A stretch of 64,000 nucleotides of DNA, from the NCBI GenBank assembly GCA_000687675.1, contig JHWS01000005.1, positions 243,649-307,648 on the forward strand. Reading direction: 5' to 3'. Under the pieces are notes generated by a model, which made no database searches, was not told the origin of the DNA, and saw only the letters and a list, made by a program, of their open reading frames with translations. The position numbers and the translations under genes were made by a program. Positions 56,685 through 63,216 of the stretch are shown piece by piece. Each line of letters opens with the position of its first letter. Position 1 is the first letter of the stretch. This stretch comes from Lachnospiraceae bacterium NC2008 (GTDB taxonomy: Bacteria > Bacillota > Clostridia > Lachnospirales > Lachnospiraceae).

Positions 56685-56709
56685 CTAGAGGTTGAAAGGA
56701 GAATAAAAG

Positions 56710-57114
56710 ATGGCTAAAAAAGCAGCTGCAAAGAAGTTCTACGGAACAGGTAGAAGAAAGAAATCTATCGCTAGAGTATATTTAACACCTGGTAAGGGTG
56801 AAATCATTATAAACAACAGAACAATCGACGAGTATTTCGGACTTGAAACACTTAAGGTTATCGTTCGTCAGCCACTCGTTGCTATCGATGGTTCTGAGAA
56901 GTATGATGCTAAGATTACAGTTAAGGGTGGCGGATACACAGGCCAGGCTGGTGCTGTAAGACACGGTATCGCTAGAGCACTTCTTCAGGTTGATGAGGAA
57001 TTCAGACCAGTTCTTAAGAAGGCTGGATACCTTACAAGAGACCCACGTATGAAAGAAAGAAAGAAATACGGTCTCAAGGCAGCCAGAAGAGCTCCACAGT
57101 TTTCAAAGAGATAA
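56710..57114 (+). CDS. rpsI: 30S ribosomal protein S9
   Basis: A 134-residue protein whose C-terminal tail contacts P-site t[39 protein letters not shown] and the final RAPQFSKR. The ending is the invariant SKR. RBS aaaggag. Confidence 0.98.
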   Translation: MAKKAAAKKFYGTGRRKKSIARVYLTPGKGEIIINNRTIDEYFGLETLKVIVRQPLVAIDGSEKYDAKITVKGGGYTGQAGAVRHGIARALLQVDEEFRPVLKKAGYLTRDPRMKERKKYGLKAARRAPQFSKR

Positions 57115-57272
57115 GGAATATCTGCGGGATTTCAGATGTTACAAAGTCCTCGAAGCAAGTTTACTTGCTTTCGAGGATTTTTTAATATCTGGAATTCCAT
57201 TGGATTGCAAGAGATGACCGAGAAGTAGCGAAGCGGATTCGAGGTTTTCTCTTGTAATCCCGCAGATATTCC
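57115..57272. repeat. 17-bp perfect inverted repeat flanking the rpsI terminator
   Basis: ggaatatctgcgggatt (57115-57131, directly after the rpsI stop codon) is the exact inverse of aatcccgcagatattcc (57256-57272). An inner imperfect stem attgcaagaga/tctcttgtaat adjoins. A 40-base variant of the right part is repeated directly at about 57278-57313. It looks like a decayed palindromic mobile unit or a repeat family; no ORF lies within. Confidence 0.65.
57147..57184 (+). terminator. Rho-independent terminator of rplM-rpsI
   Basis: A GC-containing stem (tcctcgaagcaag / cttgctttcgagga, one bulge), loop tttа-like, and six T. It sits inside the inverted repeat. Confidence 0.88.
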
Positions 57273-57371
57273 GTAGCTTATCGAGGTTCTCTCAGTCATC
57301 GCAGATATAACGTACCTCCTGCCTTCGCAGTAATATCTTGAATTGATGTGTGACAAAATTCCTGAAAACCC

Positions 57372-57398
57372 TTGATTTTTCTGGGGGGGTGATAGAAT
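57372..57398 (+). promoter_or_regulatory. Possible promoter of the riboswitch transcript
   Basis: TTGATT (57372-57377) and TAGAAT (57393-57398) with a 15-base spacer, shorter than ideal. A start near 57405 would put the whole riboswitch in the transcript. The rest of 57185-57370 holds the repeat units described separately. Confidence 0.5.
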
Positions 57399-57403
57399 AG
57401 AAA

Positions 57404-57502
57404 TTGGCAAAGCATTTGAAAGAATGTGACGCAAAGCTATAGGGCCTGTAACATGGTAGCCAGTTGCATTTCTAGCATTGCCAACTTTGGCAATTTTTTT
57501 TT
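57404..57502 (+). promoter_or_regulatory. Cyclic di-GMP-I (GEMM-I) riboswitch with a transcription terminator
   Basis: The GEMM core is clear: gacgcaaagctatagggcc (57428-57446), then atggtagccag (57453-57463), flanked by an imperfect P1 (aatg 57423-57426 / catt 57467-57470). Downstream, attgcca (57477-57483) / tggcaat (57488-57494) with loop actt and nine T make a terminator. An outer pairing ttggcaaagc (57404-57413) with gcattgccaa (57475-57484; 9 of 10 pairs) uses the same arm and so excludes the terminator. This fits an ON switch in which c-di-GMP favours the outer stem; that sense is inference. Confidence 0.9.
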
Positions 57503-57560
57503 ATTACAAAAACAACATACCTAAAAAGATACATTGTTTAATTGAAAGGGGAAGTAGCTT

Positions 57561-58544
57561 ATGAAGAAAATCAAGAATTTTACAGCAATGATTATAGTAA
57601 TGATTACTATCTTTGCTAATGCGACTGTTGCATATGCAGCACCACAGACCATGCCAGATGGTAATGTATTTGATCCTGAATATTATGCAGCAAACAATCC
57701 AGATGTTGTCGCAGCTGTTGGAACTGATACAGCTGCACTTTATAATCACTATAAGACTTGTGGTATCAAGGAAGGAAGACTTCCATATGACGGTGCTGTT
57801 ACAATATCACCAAAAGTAGGCAATGTATCAAGTGCTTTAGCACAAGCAAGATATGACGCATTTTTTATGGATGTAATAAAAGTTTATACAAATGACCCAG
57901 CAGTATTTTTTGATGCAAATTATTATTTAGCAAACTATCCAGACCTTGCAACAACTGTTGGAACTGATTATAAAGCTCTTTTTAATCATTATATAAATAT
58001 AGGTCGTTTTGAAGGACGTACTGCAAGAGCGGGCATTTATCCTGAACGTAAGAATTTTACTAATTTCTTTTATAGCACTAGTACAACTGGAATGCTGATT
58101 AATAAAATGAATAGTGACTTACAATTTATTGACTGGTTAAATTCAGTTGTTAATGATTCTATGACTGAGCGTGAAATTGTTACGGTTATTCACGATGAGA
58201 TTTGTAATAGAGTAACATATGGTAACGTTGCTCCTAATTATGGTGCGCTTTTGGAAAATGAAAGTGTATTTGAAAATTTTAAAAATGGAACATCACAGTA
58301 CATATGTGGAGGATATGCAGGATTATTTTCAAAAATATTAAGTATCCTTGAAATTAAAAATCAATACGTTGTAGATTGTACTACGATGGACCATGCATGG
58401 AATCGCGTAATGATTGATGGTGTTTGGTATGACGTAGATGTAACTTGGGATGATTGTCTTTCAAATAAAGATTATTTCTTAGTTCCAGCAGGAACTGGTG
58501 TATTTGCAGAAAGACAAGTTGATTATATTAGCAATGGATATTAA
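57561..58544 (+). CDS. Secreted protein with two EYY/EGR-type repeats and a transglutaminase-like domain
   Basis: A 327-residue secreted protein: signal peptide 1 to about 26 (membrane helix then AYA), two 37-residue repeats exactly 80 residues apart (F37-R73 and F117-R153; FDxxYYxxNxPD...EGR), and a transglutaminase-like cysteine domain (about 200-320). The catalytic triad is probably C249 (QYICGGYAG), H278 (TMDHAWN) and D293 (YDVDVTWD). Repeats of this type are common in Lachnospiraceae surface proteins. A c-di-GMP riboswitch controls it, so it may act in adhesion, matrix or wall remodelling as c-di-GMP changes. Confidence 0.9.
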   Translation: MKKIKNFTAMIIVMITIFANATVAYAAPQTMPDGNVFDPEYYAANNPDVVAAVGTDTAALYNHYKTCGIKEGRLPYDGAVTISPKVGNVSSALAQARYDAFFMDVIKVYTNDPAVFFDANYYLANYPDLATTVGTDYKALFNHYINIGRFEGRTARAGIYPERKNFTNFFYSTSTTGMLINKMNSDLQFIDWLNSVVNDSMTEREIVTVIHDEICNRVTYGNVAPNYGALLENESVFENFKNGTSQYICGGYAGLFSKILSILEIKNQYVVDCTTMDHAWNRVMIDGVWYDVDVTWDDCLSNKDYFLVPAGTGVFAERQVDYISNGY

Positions 58545-58568
58545 ATAATGGCATATTTTTCAAACATT

Positions 58569-58597
58569 AAGGGCGATTTTATAATCGCCCTTTTTAA
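58569..58597 (+). terminator. Rho-independent terminator
   Basis: A perfect 10-bp stem (aagggcgatt / aatcgccctt), loop ttat, and a T run. It ends the transglutaminase-like gene. Confidence 0.93.
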
Positions 58598-58740
58598 TTT
58601 AATTAATTAAATTCTTGCCTAATAAAAATTATTTTTTTACATCAGTTTTAATGCCACCAGTTTCATATGCAATGTGCTTTTTAATAGAGCTGTGCTCTTT
58701 CAACAGTGCGGTTCATACATAATCACAACCCGTGCATTTT

Positions 58741-58793
58741 TCCGATTGCCAATCTCACATTTCTCCGATTGAAAACCTAATATTCCTCCGATT
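58741..58793. repeat. Three tccgatt repeats at exact 23-base spacing
   Basis: tccgatt begins at 58741, 58764 and 58787. The preceding bases also resemble one another (gcattttt, acatttc, tattcc before each). Regular spacing of about two helical turns is typical of protein-binding repeats, for example the multiple transposase sites at ends of IS21-type elements. No transposase gene is nearby, so it could be the relic of such an end. The rest of 58545-58958 shows nothing else but the promoter-like sequence and hairpin listed below. Confidence 0.5.
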
Positions 58794-58840
58794 CACAAGA
58801 GAAGAAGCATAGAAAAAATAACATTTTGACTTAATCTACT

Positions 58841-58846
58841 TATAAT
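58841..58846 (+). promoter_or_regulatory. Possible -10 of the VOC-gene leader
   Basis: A perfect TATAAT; no well-spaced -35 is present (TTGACT lies only 9 bases upstream). If it is used, the leader is about 105 bases and holds the hairpin at 58909-58940. Confidence 0.4.
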
Positions 58847-58908
58847 GTTATCATTACATCATAAAGGTGTTACCGATAGACGGTTAGTCCGTTTTGTATT
58901 GATTAAAA

Positions 58909-58940
58909 AATAATCGCCTCAGGGGCGATTATTTTTTTTG
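58909..58940 (+). terminator. Terminator hairpin in the leader of the VOC gene
   Basis: A perfect 10-bp stem (aataatcgcc / ggcgattatt) with a 5-base loop and eight T, ending 19 bases before the VOC start codon. The upstream gene already has its own terminator at 58569, so this one may be an attenuator of the VOC gene or the end of a small RNA. Confidence 0.8.
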
Positions 58941-58958
58941 AGAACTAAGGAGCATTCC

Positions 58959-59321
58959 ATGAAACTAAAAAACATCCTTATAGTAGTCAAAGATATAGAA
59001 AAATCTAAGAAATTCTACCATGACCTCTTTGGTCTTAATACCATCTTAGATAATGATGGCAATATGATACTTACCGAAGGTCTTGTATTACAAGAAGAAA
59101 AATACTGGAAGGAATTCCTTGGAAAAGATATTGTGCCAGAAAATAATTCCTCCGAACTATACTTTGAAGAAACTGATCTAGAGTCATTCGTTCAAAAACT
59201 AGAAACACTTTATCCATACATAAAATACGTCAATCGCCTTATGACTCATAGCTGGGGACAGAAGGTTGTTAGATTTTATGATCTGGATGGGAATCTAATA
59301 GAAGTGGGAACTCCTATGTGA
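58959..59321 (+). CDS. VOC-family protein (glyoxalase/bleomycin-resistance fold)
   Basis: A 120-residue protein of two beta-alpha-beta-beta-beta modules. It begins KLKNILIVVKDIEKSKKFYHDLFGL, with a metal-ligand-like E at the end (GNLIEVGTPM). The VOC family contains glyoxalases, dioxygenases and fosfomycin/bleomycin resistance proteins; which applies cannot be told. The ATG at 58959 follows aaggag. It has its own leader with a terminator. Confidence 0.85.
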   Translation: MKLKNILIVVKDIEKSKKFYHDLFGLNTILDNDGNMILTEGLVLQEEKYWKEFLGKDIVPENNSSELYFEETDLESFVQKLETLYPYIKYVNRLMTHSWGQKVVRFYDLDGNLIEVGTPM

Positions 59322-59332
59322 TTTTCATAGAT

Positions 59333-59361
59333 TGACATCAAATTTTTAACATGATATATTC
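59333..59361 (+). promoter_or_regulatory. Promoter of the MutS2-like gene leader
   Basis: A perfect TTGACA (59333-59338), a 17-base spacer and TATATT (59356-59361), 11 bases after the VOC gene. Transcription should begin near 59368. Confidence 0.85.
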
Positions 59362-59409
59362 CAAATAGAACATAAAATGTGTTTAACCATAATATTTTAA
59401 AGGAGCTTT

Positions 59410-59430
59410 ATGTTAAGCGTGGTAGAGTAA
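59410..59430 (+). CDS. Candidate leader peptide 1, six residues
   Basis: ATG at 59410 encodes MLSVVE and stops at 59430. A strong aaggag (59400-59405) lies 4-5 bases before it. The RBS and start codon lie in the bulge of long-range stem A, and the stop is just before stem B. Peptides of this size act as stalling sensors before antibiotic-resistance and ribosome-associated genes in Bacillota; here this is inferred from layout only. Confidence 0.45.
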   Translation: MLSVVE

Positions 59431-59460
59431 AACATTGCAATTCGGCTACATGATATTGCA

Positions 59461-59526
59461 ATGGACATCAAATCAACAAATTGTTTGCCAGTGGTGAATA
59501 CTACAGGTTTGTTTGATTACGCTTAA
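59461..59526 (+). CDS. Candidate leader peptide 2, 21 residues
   Basis: ATG at 59461 encodes MDIKSTNCLPVVNTTGLFDYA and stops at 59526. Its start codon is in the right arm of stem B and it has no Shine-Dalgarno sequence, so it could be opened by ribosomes ending on leader peptide 1. Its last codons lie in the right arm of stem A. Whether it is translated is unknown. Confidence 0.4.
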   Translation: MDIKSTNCLPVVNTTGLFDYA

Positions 59527-59586
59527 TAATATTATGGTAATAAGCCGCATTTTATGAGGTTGTTTTTTGATATATATGAATTTATT

Positions 59587-59628
59587 AACCATGATATCTT
59601 GGCGTAAGATATCATGGTTTTTTTTATT
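59587..59628 (+). terminator. Strong terminator in the leader of the MutS2-like gene
   Basis: A perfect 14-bp stem (aaccatgatatctt / aagatatcatggtt), loop ggcgt, followed by eight T. It lies 82 bases before the gene it precedes. Confidence 0.93.
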
Positions 59629-59709
59629 CAAATCTAATGGAATCATAGGGGAGACTCTACTATCACTAAGGTGTTTAAGAATCTGCTCGAATGATGAAAG
59701 AGGTAAAAG

Positions 59710-61653
59710 ATGAATACACAGATACAAATAGAATTCGACAAAATTAAAAATATGTGGGCAAATCTGGCAAGTACAGATTATGCAAAAGAGAAGATAAGTG
59801 AAGCTGACATAATACTAAATGAAAGAGAACTAAGAAAGGCTCTTAAGGATACTACTGACAGCCGAGCACTTATAGAGAAACTTGGCAATCCTCCGGTGCA
59901 GAATGTTACAGAGATAAGAGAAATATTAACCATAGCTGATACAGGAAAGTGCCTAACACCATACCAGCTTGAAAGAGTGGAAAAAGTTCTTGTTGCTGTA
60001 GAAAGGATGATGAATTATCTATCACGAGGAAAGCAGTATGAAAACTCACTTGCTTACTATGATGAAAATCTAAATCCACTATCAGAACTAAAAGATGAAA
60101 TCAGCAGACAGATTAGAAGTGAGGAAGTTGATGATAGAGCAACTAAAGAACTTTATGAAATTAGGAATCGTATAACAACTACGGAAGAATCTATGAAGCA
60201 GAAGGCAGAAGAAATTATCCGTAAGAACAAGGCTTATATGGCAGATTCTTATTACACTACAAGAAATGGTAGAGTGTGCCTTCCAGTAAAGAAGGACTAC
60301 AGAATCAAAATACCAGGAAGTGTAATTGATAAATCTGCTACAGGAAATACAGTCTTTATAGAGCCGGTAGGTCTTGCAAAATGCTATGAAGAACTAGAAC
60401 TTCTTCGTATAGATGAGGAGAATGAGGTATACAAGATTCTCTACATCCTTACTGCTATGGTATCGGACAGCGCTGCCACAATTGAAGAAAATATCAAGAT
60501 GATGGAGAAACTTGACTTTGTTTTTTCTAAGGGAAAACTCAGCATAGAACTTGACTGCACGAAGCCAGCTATAAATCTTGAAAGACGTATAAAGCTTCAA
60601 AGTGCAAGGCATCCTCTTATGGATAAGGCGGTTAATGTTCCACTTAATTTTAGCCTGGGTGATGGTGATATTAATGGAATTGTAATAACCGGTCCAAATA
60701 CTGGAGGTAAAACCGTAGCTATTAAGACTGTTATGCTTACATGTTATATGGCCCAGTGTGGACTTCATGTTTCCTGTAAGGAAGCTGATATATGCATGAA
60801 CAGTAACTACCTTTCAGATATAGGAGATGGTCAAAATCTTTCTGAGAATCTTTCAACTTTCTCAGCTCATATTAAAAATGTTCTTGATATACTGGGCAAG
60901 GTGAATCAGGAAAGTCTGGTAATTATGGATGAGCTTGGTTCAGGAACAGATCCAGCAGAGGGTATGGGAATAGCTGTTGCAATATTAGAAGAACTTAGAA
61001 AGAGCGGTGCTAATTTTCTAGTAACAACTCACTATCCAGAAATTAAGGAATATGCTTCAAAGACTGACCATATTATGAATGCCAGAATGGCATTTGACAA
61101 GGAAACCCTGCGTCCAACCTATGAGATGATAATAGGAGAAGCAGGAGAAAGCTGTGCATTTTATATTGCTGAAAGACTTGGCATGCCAAAAGAGATGTTG
61201 AAGGTTGCCTCAGAGGCTGCCTATGGAAATAGCACTTTACTGGGCCGTGACCTATCATCTAATAAAGAAGCATGCAAAAGATACGAGAGTGCAGGAGAAA
61301 AGAAACCTACTAAAAAGAACGAAGGAAGTAAAATAATCAAGGCAAATAAGAAGCCGCATTCATCCACTTACCTAGAACAAAAATTCAGCGTAGGTGACAG
61401 TGTGATGATTTATCCAGATAAGAAGATAGGTATTGTTTGCGAACCTGTTAATGATAAAGGTATATTACGTGTTCAGCTTCCAGACAAAAAAATATACATA
61501 AATCATAAGAGGGTTAAACTTCGTGTGAAGGCAGATGAACTTTATCCAAAAGATTACGACTTTTCAATTGTCTTTGACACCGTAGAAAATCGTAAGACCA
61601 GACACGAAATGTCTAGAAAACTAACAGATAAAGTTATAACTTATGATAAATAA
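59710..61653 (+). CDS. MutS2-like ATPase lacking the Smr domain
   Basis: A 647-residue protein. Core and lever helices (about 1-300) are followed by the ABC-type ATPase with Walker A GPNTGGKT (near residue 328) and Walker B VIMDELGSGTDPAEG (near 405), THYPEIKEY after it. A KOW-like segment (FSVGDSVMIYPDKKIGIV, about 560-600) is kept, but the C-terminal Smr nuclease domain of MutS2 (about 785 residues in Bacillus) is missing. Bacillus MutS2 acts on collided ribosomes. This shorter form, behind a leader with mini-ORFs and terminator, could be an induced ribosome-rescue or drug-tolerance factor. RBS agaggt. Confidence 0.88.
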   Translation: MNTQIQIEFDKIKNMWANLASTDYAKEKISEADIILNERELRKALKDTTDSRALIEKLGNPPVQNVTEIREILTIADTGKCLTPYQLERVEKVLVAVERMMNYLSRGKQYENSLAYYDENLNPLSELKDEISRQIRSEEVDDRATKELYEIRNRITTTEESMKQKAEEIIRKNKAYMADSYYTTRNGRVCLPVKKDYRIKIPGSVIDKSATGNTVFIEPVGLAKCYEELELLRIDEENEVYKILYILTAMVSDSAATIEENIKMMEKLDFVFSKGKLSIELDCTKPAINLERRIKLQSARHPLMDKAVNVPLNFSLGDGDINGIVITGPNTGGKTVAIKTVMLTCYMAQCGLHVSCKEADICMNSNYLSDIGDGQNLSENLSTFSAHIKNVLDILGKVNQESLVIMDELGSGTDPAEGMGIAVAILEELRKSGANFLVTTHYPEIKEYASKTDHIMNARMAFDKETLRPTYEMIIGEAGESCAFYIAERLGMPKEMLKVASEAAYGNSTLLGRDLSSNKEACKRYESAGEKKPTKKNEGSKIIKANKKPHSSTYLEQKFSVGDSVMIYPDKKIGIVCEPVNDKGILRVQLPDKKIYINHKRVKLRVKADELYPKDYDFSIVFDTVENRKTRHEMSRKLTDKVITYDK

Positions 61654-61661
61654 TTCACATC

Positions 61662-61690
61662 TTGGCTTGGCTCATGGCTTTTGTTATAAT
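61662..61690 (+). promoter_or_regulatory. Possible promoter before the synthetase gene
   Basis: TTGGCT (61662-61667), 17-base spacer and TATAAT (61685-61690). A start near 61697 would precede the terminator hairpin directly. Confidence 0.6.
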
Positions 61691-61706
61691 GTATCTAGTT
61701 AATCAG

Positions 61707-61744
61707 AGCGGATTATCTTTAGAGATAATCCGCTTTATTTTTTT
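61707..61744 (+). terminator. Terminator hairpin between the MutS2-like and synthetase genes
   Basis: A perfect 12-bp stem (agcggattatct / agataatccgct), loop ttag, then a long T run. It is the likely end of the MutS2-like transcript, but because the promoter-like sequence lies before it, it could also attenuate the next gene. Confidence 0.92.
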
Positions 61745-61760
61745 GAAAGGATTATAACCC

Positions 61761-62741
61761 ATGATTTCATTAAACGACTACTTATACAGCGGCGACACTG
61801 TAGTTAAGATCCTTCATTGTTACTCTCAGGATCTTAAGGAAAGTGCAATTAAGAATAATAATGGTATTGACCTTGCCCATAGCAACTGTCTTCTTCATAT
61901 GATTGATCTTCTAGAGCATAATGATTTCTTAACTGCACAGTCTCAGAAAATCAGAGAATTCTATAAATATATGGCTGATAAATATCCATTTCTGGCATTT
62001 ACATTTAAGGGGAGAATCAAATCTCTTATCCGTTTAGAAGAGAAGATAAATGGAAATATAGTTGAGTTTATTTATGACTATTATAGTAAGCACGGCAAGT
62101 ATCCAGCTGCTGCAGAAATAAAAGACAGAATAGGACGAATAAAGGATCTTATTGCCTATCGTATTGTTATATCACTACCTCAGTGCCACCTAAAAGAAGG
62201 TGAGGACAGAACAGAAATAGAGTGCAAGTACCTGTATGAGATTGCCAATGCCTTACCGGACTTCCTAGAGGAAAGAGGGTTCAAACCAGAGCTTTCTGGA
62301 ATAGAAACATATAGTAAAACTATAGAAGAACCATATAGAGAATATTATAGAGATTATGTAGAAAATCCTAATGAGTTTGGCTATCAGTCTCTTCATATAG
62401 CCTTCTTTGATAATACTTCACGTAGCAATATTGAAGTGCAGATAAGAACAAAAGAGATGGATGATACTGCTGAGATTGGACCAGCTAATCACCTTGGATA
62501 TGAAAAGAGGCAGGAATGCGAAAGAGCAAGAAGAGAGGCCATTCCTGTAGGAGAAAATCTTTATTTTGATGAAGCCTTTGAAAGAGGTATGAAGCTTCAA
62601 GGACTAGAGTTAAATAAGATTAATGTCAACATGTTTGGCGCAGCGGATAATAATCTAATCAATGATGGATGTGGACTGTATAGAGGACGACTTATCTTGC
62701 CGTACGAGCATCTATCTAGATTTCAAAATGATTTGATTTAA
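61761..62741 (+). CDS. RelA/SpoT-domain (p)ppGpp synthetase-like protein
   Basis: A 326-residue stand-alone protein. The nucleotidyltransferase domain (about residues 75-260) shows KGRIKSLIRLEEKI, D129 and R134 in IKDLIAYRIV, GYQSLHIAF (207-215) and EVQIRTKEMD (225-234), with the ANHLGYEK loop. N-terminal residues 1-70 are helical and there is no HD hydrolase, TGS or ACT domain. Small alarmone synthetases of this kind make ppGpp or pGpp; a few relatives are toxins. It sits 20 bases after the terminator. RBS aaagga. Confidence 0.88.
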   Translation: MISLNDYLYSGDTVVKILHCYSQDLKESAIKNNNGIDLAHSNCLLHMIDLLEHNDFLTAQSQKIREFYKYMADKYPFLAFTFKGRIKSLIRLEEKINGNIVEFIYDYYSKHGKYPAAAEIKDRIGRIKDLIAYRIVISLPQCHLKEGEDRTEIECKYLYEIANALPDFLEERGFKPELSGIETYSKTIEEPYREYYRDYVENPNEFGYQSLHIAFFDNTSRSNIEVQIRTKEMDDTAEIGPANHLGYEKRQECERARREAIPVGENLYFDEAFERGMKLQGLELNKINVNMFGAADNNLINDGCGLYRGRLILPYEHLSRFQNDLI

Positions 62742-62772
62742 TTTACTGGGGTTAAGTGAGGAGGCGGTTACT

Positions 62773-63060
62773 ATGGCAGCATTTGATAGGGTTCTATCTG
62801 GAATACCACAGATGGATGAACACTTTGACAACATTCGTTTAGGTGACAATGTGGTATGGCGTGTAGATAATCTAGACGAATTCAAGCTTTTTATGGAACC
62901 ATATGTTAAGCAGGCAATTGAAGATAAGAGAAATCTAATTTATTTTCGATTTGCATCACATGAACCTCTTCTTGAACCACAGGATGGACTAAAAATAATA
63001 GAGGTAGAGCTTAATCATATTATAATAAAAAAAACGAAAGAGCGCTTAGCGTATAGGTGA
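62773..63060 (+). pseudogene. Truncated N-terminal fragment of a larger enzyme, likely PEP/pyruvate-binding type
   Basis: An ORF of 95 residues: residues 1 to about 84 (FDRVLSGIPQMDEHFDNIRLGDNVVWRVDNL) resemble the start of large Lachnospiraceae proteins with a PEP/pyruvate-binding domain. After ELNHI the sequence turns into an unrelated Lys-rich tail (IIIKKTKERLAYR) and stops, so the gene is broken near base 63025. The insertion at the right end is the nearest likely cause. RBS gaggagg shows that the fragment may still be translated. Confidence 0.6.
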
Positions 63061-63216
63061 AGGAATGTATATTAGATAATTTAGTTTGAGTAAGCACTTA
63101 TTTAGTCATACTGCGGCAGCAGTGTTTTGTGTACGCTTAATCTGGATTATCATGCATCGTAGCCTGTATATATAGAGGTCTATTTAATTGTATGAGTATG
63201 TTTTGGGTACACAAAA

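Larger units (their letters stand above)
59368..59709 (+). promoter_or_regulatory. Attenuator-like leader with interlocking stems
   Basis: A 340-base leader. Stem A: accataatatt (59387-59397) with aatattatggt (59528-59538), extended by ttaagcgt (59413-59420) with acgcttaa (59519-59526). Stem B: cattgcaa (59433-59440) with ttgcaatg (59456-59463). Two mini-ORFs lie between the arms (separate entries) and a 14-bp terminator follows (59587-59619). The first 11 bases of stem A resemble the left arm of the terminator (aaccatgatatctt), so alternative pairings are possible. The layout fits ribosome-dependent transcription attenuation. Confidence 0.6.

Noticed and set aside
58868..58890. Leader peptide in front of the VOC gene (GTG start)
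   Set aside because: Six codons exist, but the purine-rich stretch overlaps the start codon and there is no spacing for an RBS.
63061..63216. A tRNA or small RNA between the broken gene and the IS end
   Set aside because: No cloverleaf, terminator or promoter consensus could be made from the sequence.
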